Shown in pieces: positions 1 to 5,455 of a stretch of DNA of 9,028 bases (its first letter is position 1; the number at the start of each line of letters is the position of its first letter). The DNA comes from Bryobacterales bacterium (GTDB lineage: Bacteria; Acidobacteriota; Terriglobia; Bryobacterales; Bryobacteraceae), in NCBI GenBank assembly GCA_003132905.1, contig PKZC01000092.1, positions 1 to 9,028 on the forward strand, given 5' to 3'. Both the position numbers and the translations under genes were made by a program. A model generated the notes under the pieces. The model did no database searches and was not told the origin of the DNA. It was given only the letters and a program-made list of their open reading frames with translations.

Positions 1-21
1 TTCTTCAATGAGAAAATGCTC

Positions 22-83
22 CTTAGTACCCTTCCGTAGCCCTAGCCCCACGTAATTGTCTTAGTACCTATCTTGCGGGTACT
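22..83. promoter_or_regulatory. Candidate operator: repeated AGTACC half-sites upstream of the LuxR-type regulator
   Basis: CTTAGTACC occurs at 22-30 and again at 60-68. The second copy forms an inverted repeat with GGTACT at 78-83: AGTACC (63-68), a 9-base spacer, then GGTACT, perfect over six bases per arm. The cluster ends about 30 bases before the regulator's start codon, where a repressor or autoregulator could bind. I see no convincing -35/-10 pair in 1-115, so the promoter itself is not placed. That the site binds protein is inference from symmetry and position; the binding protein is unknown, and the neighbouring LuxR-type protein is the obvious candidate. Confidence 0.35.
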
Positions 84-106
84 CTACCGCCGATCAGGAT
101 AGCTGC

Positions 107-111
107 GAGGG
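107..111 (+). promoter_or_regulatory. Ribosome binding site that supports a TTG start
   Basis: GAGGG lies four to five bases upstream of the TTG at 116. No ATG or GTG in the same frame lies close enough upstream or at the start of the receiver domain to serve, and the receiver's first beta strand begins at the fourth codon. The TTG is therefore the best start even though it is a rare initiation codon. Confidence 0.55.
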
Positions 112-115
112 CCTA

Positions 116-760
116 TTGGGTAGTATTTCTGTTTTTGTCTGTGAGTCGCAGCCAATCGTGATTGAGGGACTGCGGAAGGTGTTGGCCGAAACCAACGATC
201 TTCTGTTCGCCGGTACCGTTGCCAGGCCGGCGGATGTGCTGGATGCCATCCAGAATATTCGGCCGAACATTGTCTTGATTGATGGAAGCGCAGGCTTAAC
301 TGCCGCGCTACGCTTGCTCGGCCATCTAAAAGCAGCCGGACCAATTCATCCGGTCCTCTGGGTGGTTGACTTGCCGGAAATGGACGCCTTCCGGGCGCTG
401 CAGATGGGCGCGCGCGGCATTGTTAAGAAGACTCTGCCGACAGCCACGCTGCTGGAGTGTCTGCGCGAGGTGGGCGCTGGGCAAATCTGGATGCAGGAAT
501 CCGAACAGGTTGCCGATTTCCTGCACCGCAAGGACGCCTCGCGTCTGACGCCTCGGGAGAAAGAGGTGGTGCGTTTGATTTGCCGCGGACTGCGGAACAA
601 ACAAATCGCCGAAAATCTGCACATTACTCCGGGGACAGTAAAGGTGCATCTCATGCACATTTTCGAGAAGACGGGATTGAAAGACCGCCTCGCTCTGGCG
701 GTGCATGGCCGGGAAATGGTGGGCGTCGAAGTCCCCGCCAGCGAGGCTGCCGGTAGTTAA
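116..760 (+). CDS. NarL/LuxR-family response regulator with a degenerate receiver domain
   Basis: This 214-residue protein has the NarL/FixJ layout: a receiver domain (about residues 4-127) and a LuxR-type helix-turn-helix (about 142-200, with LTPREKEVVRLICRG, NKQIAENLHITPGTVKVHL and a KTGLKDR end). It should act in the cytoplasm as a DNA-binding transcription regulator. The phosphoacceptor position is kept (D56 in IVLID), as is the beta-5 lysine (K105). The acidic pair that normally binds Mg2+ is reduced to E10-S11, and the usual beta-4 Thr/Ser is a Val in LWVVD. The switch may therefore be weak or phosphorylation-independent. No sensor kinase lies next to it, so it looks like an orphan regulator. 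It starts at TTG with GAGGG just upstream. It converges on the next gene with only 15 bases between the stops. Regulation of the nearby Tad operon is possible but unproven. Confidence 0.88.
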   Translation: MGSISVFVCESQPIVIEGLRKVLAETNDLLFAGTVARPADVLDAIQNIRPNIVLIDGSAGLTAALRLLGHLKAAGPIHPVLWVVDLPEMDAFRALQMGARGIVKKTLPTATLLECLREVGAGQIWMQESEQVADFLHRKDASRLTPREKEVVRLICRGLRNKQIAENLHITPGTVKVHLMHIFEKTGLKDRLALAVHGREMVGVEVPASEAAGS

Positions 761-775
761 GCGCCGGCTATCAAT

Positions 776-1819
776 TCACATCCGCAATGCGGCGGCTAAT
801 TCCTTGTCGCCGCGTACTCGCCAGATTTTGGAATCGAGCATGTAATGCGTAAACGGGATGCCCCAGATGGCGGCTTTGAGCCACTCAACCGCCGGGAAGT
901 ACGCTTGCGGAAGGACGTTCAGCGCGAAGTGCAGCCCCAGCGCCACCAGGATGTAATAACCCAGGTCTCTTGCGAAGTAGGCTGCCAGACCGTACTGTTC
1001 CGAGGCTTGGGGCGCTGAATAACGATTCTTGTTGTGGAACCAGAGCAGACGATGATATTGGAAGGAATGAAATAGGCCGAGCGTAATGCCCGCCCGGAGG
1101 ATTCCTTCCGCTCCAAAACTGGCCGCGTAGAGAAATGCGATCCACTGCAGCGGCACTAAAACCGCGAGCAGCATCAGTTTGGGAACATTCAAGGGAACCC
1201 CGGCACGGAATTTCTTCACCTGGTGTCCCACGTAAAGCGCGGCGAAGATCACATAGGCCGCCGTGGCGGACCATCCCAGCCATTGCACCGGCGCCACATT
1301 CATCATTCTGGTTTTGATGACGAAGAGCGCCAGTGGCAGAACCGTGGATGACAGCATGAACCAGCGGTCGAGCTTTAAATCGATGGGATCGCGCTCCTTG
1401 TTCTTGGCCTTCCACAGCATCATGAAACCCATGTGCTGTTTGGCGATGTGATAATGCTGCCAGCAAACCGCGAAAAGATAGAAAAGCGAGGATTGGCCCG
1501 CCCACACCATCAAGGGGCCGATCAACACGAGCGGGACGATAACCCACATAAACCAGCCCAGCCGTTTTCGTTCCCGTCTGTCGAGATAGGTGCGGGTGAC
1601 CGTGCCCATCACATGCGGCCCATCCACGAACAGGAACCAGGTGAGGTAAATGGGCGTGATGGGGAACCCGGCGGCCATCAAACCCAAAGCCAGGTAGCTG
1701 ATCGCGGCCGGTCCGATGAACCAGACCAGATCGTCCCGACGCGAGATTATCCAGTTCGTGCCGGCGGGACGAATCCCGACAGGTGGTGAAAGGGCTGGCG
1801 TCATCGCACTGCTGCTCAT
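776..1819 (-). CDS. Uncharacterised polytopic membrane protein with conserved-looking His motifs
   Basis: This 347-residue inner-membrane protein has roughly seven to eight hydrophobic segments, for example around 32-52, 56-66, 89-107, 110-120, 156-169, 182-197, 213-234 and 286-303. I do not recognise it as a named enzyme. Histidines cluster at membrane boundaries: H69 (DGPH), H122-x-H124-x4-H129 (WQHYHIAKQHMGF), H251-x4-H256-x5-H262 (FHSFQYHRLLWFH) and H325 with D329 (THYMLDSKIWR). Such patterns recall metal-binding membrane oxygenases or desaturases, but the spacing does not match the classic desaturase boxes, so a function is not assigned. The ATG at 1817-1819 has no strong Shine-Dalgarno; the Met six codons in is an alternative. 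It is transcribed away from the Tad operon and divergently from the 1959 gene. Confidence 0.85.
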   Translation of the reverse strand: MSSSAMTPALSPPVGIRPAGTNWIISRRDDLVWFIGPAAISYLALGLMAAGFPITPIYLTWFLFVDGPHVMGTVTRTYLDRRERKRLGWFMWVIVPLVLIGPLMVWAGQSSLFYLFAVCWQHYHIAKQHMGFMMLWKAKNKERDPIDLKLDRWFMLSSTVLPLALFVIKTRMMNVAPVQWLGWSATAAYVIFAALYVGHQVKKFRAGVPLNVPKLMLLAVLVPLQWIAFLYAASFGAEGILRAGITLGLFHSFQYHRLLWFHNKNRYSAPQASEQYGLAAYFARDLGYYILVALGLHFALNVLPQAYFPAVEWLKAAIWGIPFTHYMLDSKIWRVRGDKELAAALRM

Positions 1820-1958
1820 GGTGTCTACCGTAGTTATCGTCCGGAGGAAGGGCGATCTGCATAAGGCGTTGAGCGTAGTTAAATCTGGCAGGACGCTAAA
1901 GCTGGTGAAGGTCGAGGACGATCACTGCGCAAGGGCCCCGCGCCCGAAGAGTATCACC
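1820..1958. other. Gap between divergent genes, promoter region presumed
   Basis: This 139-base stretch separates the His-motif membrane gene from the GT-C-like gene if the latter starts at 1959. The + frame stays open through it and contains an ATG at 1818 that shares the palindrome CATG with the opposite gene's start codon. However, the open frame here is rich in AGG and charged codons and has no domain content. I see no clear sigma70-type promoter on either strand. It must hold both promoters if both genes are transcribed independently. Confidence 0.35.
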
Positions 1959-3608
1959 TTGGCCACTTCCACTCATACTCCTACTGAGGTTCCGACTCCT
2001 ACCGAGGTTCCAACCGAGGCCGCTGCTGAGCTGGCCGGCGTCTCACTGGAGGCCGCCAACGCGGCACCTCCCCGCGCTTTTGACGCTACCGCGGGACGCC
2101 GCATCGCGCGGATTTTCCTGCCGTCCATTTCCGACTGTTTCTTTATCGCCCTGATGGCCTGGCTGTTCCTGTGGGGCGCCAGCGGATGGATATCGCTATT
2201 AGCGGACGGCGACACGGGCTGGCACATCCGCACCGGACAGTATATTTTGGAGCATCACGCGGTTCCTACGCACGACCTGTTCTCGTTCTCGCGGGCAGGC
2301 TCGCCCTGGTTCGCCTGGGAGTGGTTAACCGACGCGATTTATGCAGTGCTTTTTCAGATTGCAGGCCTGAAGGCGATCGTGCTGATGGCGGGATTGATCA
2401 TCGCCCTGTATGCCACCGTGGTTCTGCGCTATACGCTGTGGCGCGGCGCCAACGCCTTGGTAGCCGCGGTCACCACCATGCTCGCCGTAGGCGCTTCGTC
2501 GATACACTTCCTGGCGCGTCCGCATTTGTTCACGCTGCTCTTGCTGCCGGTTTGTTTGTGGATGGTGGAGGCGGATCGGCGCGCCAGGACACGTTGGGTT
2601 TGGGCGCTCATTCCAGTCACCGCGCTATGGACCAACCTGCATGGAGGTTTCGTCGTTTTCCTGGTATGTCTCGGGCTGCTGGTGCTGGCGTATGCTATCG
2701 AAACGGCGCTCGGAACGCCGCGCTGGCCTCAGATCCGCCGCTATAGCGTGCTGCTGCTGGGATGTTCGCTCGCCTCAGTGGTGAATCCATACGGAATCCA
2801 GTTGCATATTCACATCTGGGAATACTTGCGCGCCGATTGGATCAAAGACATCGTGCAGGAATTTCAGGCGCCTACGTTCCGCAGCGAAGGCCAGCTCCAA
2901 TATGAAGTACTGCTGCTGTCCGGTTTGATCGTCATCGGTTTCCTGCTTCGCCGCAGGCTGTTTGTAGAGGCTCTGTGGATCCTGTTTCTGGCCCATTCGT
3001 CGTTAACCAGTGTGCGGCATGCGCCGCTCTATGCGGCAGTCGCAGCGCCCTTGATCGCTTGCGAAATCAGCGCTTGGTGGCGTGCCGGAATCGCCGGCCT
3101 GAAGAAATCGTCGGCGGGGCGAATTCTTTACCAGATGGGGTCCGACCTGGAGCCCGGCTTTCGGCGAACCAGCATCTGGCCGGTCCTGTTCATCTTAGTT
3201 TTGGCAGCCCTGGACGCGCCTGTGAATTGGCCGCGCGACTTCCCGAGCGACCGGTTCCCTACCGCCATCGTCCACCAGCGTGCAGCCTTGATTGCCTCAG
3301 GCCGATTGCTGACCCCGGACCAATGGGGGGACTACATCATCTACAGCTTCTATCCGCGCCAGAAGGTCTATGTCGATGGCCGTAGTGATTTCTACGGAGA
3401 GAAACTCGGTCAGGAGTACCTACACCTGCTGCAAGGCGCCTACGACTGGAGAGCGATTATGGATCGCAATCGCTTCGATGTGGCTTTGCTGCCTGTCGAT
3501 TGGCCGCTTTCGTCGATGCTGAAGTTAGATCCATCGTGGCGCGTGGTACAAGACGACACCAAGGCCGTACTGTTCCAGCGGCTAAGATGGCAAACCCCAG
3601 CAAATTAG
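1959..3608 (+). CDS. Large polytopic membrane protein, GT-C glycosyltransferase-like, with C-terminal extracytoplasmic domain
   Basis: With a TTG start at 1959 the product is 549 residues. It has a Thr/Pro-rich N-terminus (1-45), a first membrane span near 57-81, then the loop motif ADGDTGWHIRTG (D83-G84-D85, H89), about nine to ten further hydrophobic segments up to 418, and a soluble C-terminal domain (about 420-549) with DQWGDYIIY and VYVDGRSDFYG. A DxD-type acidic motif in the first outer loop followed by many spans is the plan of GT-C enzymes, which use lipid-linked sugars on the outer face of the inner membrane. Donor and acceptor are unknown. The frame is open back to 1716, but that would run deep into the opposite gene. 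Other candidate starts are ATG 1818 and GTG 1905. I prefer 1959 because GAAGAG sits at 1946-1951. Glycosylation of a surface structure is inference. Confidence 0.75.
   Translation: MATSTHTPTEVPTPTEVPTEAAAELAGVSLEAANAAPPRAFDATAGRRIARIFLPSISDCFFIALMAWLFLWGASGWISLLADGDTGWHIRTGQYILEHHAVPTHDLFSFSRAGSPWFAWEWLTDAIYAVLFQIAGLKAIVLMAGLIIALYATVVLRYTLWRGANALVAAVTTMLAVGASSIHFLARPHLFTLLLLPVCLWMVEADRRARTRWVWALIPVTALWTNLHGGFVVFLVCLGLLVLAYAIETALGTPRWPQIRRYSVLLLGCSLASVVNPYGIQLHIHIWEYLRADWIKDIVQEFQAPTFRSEGQLQYEVLLLSGLIVIGFLLRRRLFVEALWILFLAHSSLTSVRHAPLYAAVAAPLIACEISAWWRAGIAGLKKSSAGRILYQMGSDLEPGFRRTSIWPVLFILVLAALDAPVNWPRDFPSDRFPTAIVHQRAALIASGRLLTPDQWGDYIIYSFYPRQKVYVDGRSDFYGEKLGQEYLHLLQGAYDWRAIMDRNRFDVALLPVDWPLSSMLKLDPSWRVVQDDTKAVLFQRLRWQTPAN
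1977..2012 (+). repeat. Tandem 18-bp repeat encoding TPTEVP twice
   Basis: Two adjacent 18-base units (1977-1994 and 1995-2012) differ at two third-codon positions and encode TPTEVP-TPTEVP, followed by a partial TE. The differences are silent, which suggests the stretch is translated and that the GT-C-like protein starts upstream of 1977. The Thr/Pro/Glu segment should be a flexible N-terminal tail before the first membrane span. Confidence 0.8.
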
Positions 3609-3700
3609 GTAGTTCAACACCATCGCCAAGCGTTGGCCGTACTAAAGAAAACCTAGGGTTCGGGCTAATGAAAACCTCCCAGTTGGCCGAAGTTAAAGGC

Positions 3701-3708
3701 AGGGAGAG
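3701..3708 (+). promoter_or_regulatory. Ribosome binding site of the small ORF before cpaA
   Basis: AGGGAGAG lies eight bases upstream of the ATG at 3717. It is among the better Shine-Dalgarno sequences in the window and is a main reason to treat the 101-residue frame as a real gene. Confidence 0.55.
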
Positions 3709-3716
3709 CGACCGGC

Positions 3717-4022
3717 ATGAGAAGCAACCAGCACCCGTCAGGGTCAGCCACGCGCAGTGTCGAAGAGCGGAGCGCTTCGCCCCGCGATTTGACGAAGTTA
3801 AGCATGCCGCAAATGCCTGTGGAATGGTTAGACGCCGGAAGCTGGCGGTTGCCGTCGGGTAAAGCGCTGGCTGAATTTGCGCTGCAGGCTGGGTTTCTAG
3901 CGCCCCTGTTGTTTCGAGCCGACCGGCTGGTCAATAGCTCATCCGCCCCCAACACCCGCTCGCCGGAAGCGACCGGCACCCTGGCACGGGGCAAACAGTT
4001 TGACAAGGGGGACAGCCGGTGA
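3717..4022 (+). CDS. Small protein with a TadE/Flp-like prepilin cleavage motif, coupled to cpaA
   Basis: The 101-residue product matches no family I can name as a whole. Residues 48-66 read GKALAEFALQAGFLAPLLF. G48 followed by E53-F54 fits the G/x4-E-(F/Y/L) site cut by Tad prepilin peptidases, and the stretch resembles the start of TadE-like pseudopilins (G-x-A-L-x-E-F-A-L). The hydrophobic part is only about 13 residues and is stopped by R67, shorter than the usual 20 or so, and the leader would be long (48 residues) unless translation starts at Met30 or Met33. The rest is polar and probably disordered. A good Shine-Dalgarno precedes the ATG, and its TGA overlaps the GTG of cpaA, so the two are likely translationally coupled. 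It may be an atypical minor pilin, a decayed one, or a coincidental match. Confidence 0.5.
   Translation: MRSNQHPSGSATRSVEERSASPRDLTKLSMPQMPVEWLDAGSWRLPSGKALAEFALQAGFLAPLLFRADRLVNSSSAPNTRSPEATGTLARGKQFDKGDSR
4005..4011 (+). promoter_or_regulatory. Ribosome binding site that sets the GTG start of cpaA
   Basis: AAGGGGG lies seven bases before the GTG at 4019, inside the last codons of the preceding small ORF. It supports GTG as the start, which places the first catalytic Asp of the peptidase at residue 19, the usual distance from the N-terminus. Confidence 0.6.
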
Positions 4023-4501
4023 CGGCCCAGGCCCTATTAGCTGGCGGCATCGGGATTGCGGCCTGCATCGACGATCTCAGGCGACGCCAGATCTCCAATT
4101 GGATTCCAGCTTCGGCTTTGGCCAGCGGTGTGGTTCTACAGACGGTGCAGCATGGATGGCGCGGTACGGGTTCGGCGTTGCTCGGAACCGTCGCTGGCGC
4201 GGGCGTGTTCCTGATTTTTTATCTGCTGGGCGGCATGGGCGGAGGAGACGTGAAGTTGATGGCGGGCTTCGGCGCGCTGCTCGGAGCAAAACGGCTATTT
4301 GAGGCCGCTTTGTGGACGGCCGGATGTGGCGGCATTATGGCGCTCGTGGTCATTGCCACGGGCCTGGTTCGAGACCTCTGGACGCGCCGGGCATCCTCGG
4401 GAAACAAAGTGGCTCCGTCGGCTGACCGGAAAGCGGACAGCATTCCTTACGCTCCGGCCATCGCGGCTGGCGTCTGGTTGAGCCTGGTAGGGGCGACATG
4501 A
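4019..4501 (+). CDS. cpaA: Flp/Tad-type prepilin peptidase CpaA (TadV)
   Basis: This 160-residue integral membrane aspartic peptidase is the normal length for the short CpaA/TadV branch of the type IV prepilin peptidase family (A24), which lacks the N-methylation domain. Both catalytic aspartates are visible: D18-D19 in CIDDLRRRQISNW (D19 aligns best) and D77 in GGMGGGDVKLM. Hydrophobic segments surround them, roughly 3-18, 30-44, 52-71, 95-116 and 139-158. It cuts the leader from Flp and TadE/F-like prepilins at the cytoplasmic face of the inner membrane. It starts at GTG with AAGGGGG upstream and overlaps the preceding small ORF by four bases, so it is probably co-translated with it. The cpaB start follows its stop by 63 bases, a gap containing a 25-codon frame. 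Confidence 0.93.
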   Translation: MTAQALLAGGIGIAACIDDLRRRQISNWIPASALASGVVLQTVQHGWRGTGSALLGTVAGAGVFLIFYLLGGMGGGDVKLMAGFGALLGAKRLFEAALWTAGCGGIMALVVIATGLVRDLWTRRASSGNKVAPSADRKADSIPYAPAIAAGVWLSLVGAT

Positions 4502-4564
4502 GGAAGCGGCGGGATGGGCATTTGGCGGCATTCCAGTTAACGATCGAAGGCGGGAGAGAGGGAT

Positions 4565-5452
4565 ATGGATCGTAGATTTCTGACGGTATTAGGCGTGAGT
4601 CTGCTGTTCGCGCTCGTGATATCAAGCGTGTTCTACCAGATGACGGCTCGCGCTGGCGGCACCAAAAAGAGTTCTGAGCCGACCGATTTGAAAGACATTG
4701 TCCTGGCGGCCAGGCCACTGGCGGTGGGAACGACGGTGAAACCGGCCGACATCAAGCTGGGTAAGATCTCGTCGAACTCCTTCCCCAAAGGCGCGTTTGC
4801 CAAGCCCGAGGAAGTGATCGATCGCCCTCTGATCAGCAACATCCTGATGGACGAGCCGGTGCTGGAGGGACGGCTGGCCGCTCGCGGCAGCGGAATCGGT
4901 CTGGCGCCAGTCATTCCGGTGGGAATGCGCGCGGTGACGCTGCGTGTAAACGACGTCACGGGCATCGCCGGATTTGTGCTGCCGGGCATGCGAGTCGACG
5001 TATTGGTTACGGGTCATCCTCCCAATTCCGACAGCTCGGTCACCGCCACACCCGTGCAACTGCAGAATCTTCTGGTGCTGTCGGCCGGGACTGTCATGCA
5101 GCCGGACGCACGCGGCCAGGCCATGCCGGCTCAGACCGTCACCTTGCTCGGAACGCCGGAACAAGCCGAAACGCTGACTTTAGCCAGCTCCGATGCCCGC
5201 ATTCAGTTGGTGCTCAGAAATGGCAGCGATCAAACCATCGAAAAGACGCCCGGCCACGACATCGCGGAGCTGTATGGGGAACGCCCGCAGCACAAAAAAA
5301 GCACTGATAATCCGGCTCCCGCACGGCCGCGAAGCCGGCCGGTGGTTGTAGCAGCAGCCCCGCCACCGCCACCTCCTCCGCCCGATCAGATCGTAGTGAT
5401 TCGCGGAACTCAGAAGACCGTGGAAGTGGTTGGCGTCGGCGGGGGGAAGTAA
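4565..5452 (+). CDS. cpaB: Tad pilus assembly protein CpaB (RcpC), SAF domain
   Basis: The 295-residue protein has an N-terminal membrane anchor (about 6-24) and then a periplasmic part. Residues 44-106 form a SAF domain (IVLAARPLAVGTTVKPADI, then PLISNILMDEPVLEGRLA). An RcpC/CpaB domain (about 113-226) has GMRAVTLRVNDVTGIAGFVLPGMRVDVL cut by a variable stretch, then LQNLLVLSAG and AETLTLASSDARIQLVLRN. The C-terminus is a linker with eight consecutive prolines (266-273) ending in the usual IVVIRGTQKTVEVV. CpaB works with the secretin CpaC in the periplasm/outer-membrane part of the Tad machine; its exact role is not settled. GGAG at 4553-4556 precedes the ATG. cpaC starts three bases after its stop, so the two are surely co-transcribed. 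Confidence 0.93.
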   Translation: MDRRFLTVLGVSLLFALVISSVFYQMTARAGGTKKSSEPTDLKDIVLAARPLAVGTTVKPADIKLGKISSNSFPKGAFAKPEEVIDRPLISNILMDEPVLEGRLAARGSGIGLAPVIPVGMRAVTLRVNDVTGIAGFVLPGMRVDVLVTGHPPNSDSSVTATPVQLQNLLVLSAGTVMQPDARGQAMPAQTVTLLGTPEQAETLTLASSDARIQLVLRNGSDQTIEKTPGHDIAELYGERPQHKKSTDNPAPARPRSRPVVVAAAPPPPPPPPDQIVVIRGTQKTVEVVGVGGGK

Positions 5453-5455
5453 ACC

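Noticed and set aside
749..768. GCCGG/CCGGC inverted repeat at the end of the regulator gene as a terminator
   Set aside because: The stem is only five base pairs with a 10-base loop and no T-run follows on either strand.
885..1862. Long open frame (325 codons) on the minus strand in another frame of the His-motif membrane gene
   Set aside because: Its product is Arg/His/Gly-rich with no hydrophobic spans or domains, while the overlapping frame gives a coherent polytopic membrane protein. It is a shadow of the real gene.
1869..1900. TTGAGC followed by CTAAA as a promoter between the divergent genes
   Set aside because: No acceptable -10 hexamer lies 16-18 bases downstream; the match is no better than chance.
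3650..3660. AACC-TAG-GGTT inverted repeat before the small ORF
   Set aside because: A four-base arm is too short to distinguish from chance and there is no second copy.
3668..3862. 64-codon frame starting at ATG 3668, overlapping the small ORF in another frame
   Set aside because: There is no good Shine-Dalgarno, its product is polar with no motif, and the overlapping 3717 frame has a better ribosome binding site and coupling to cpaA.
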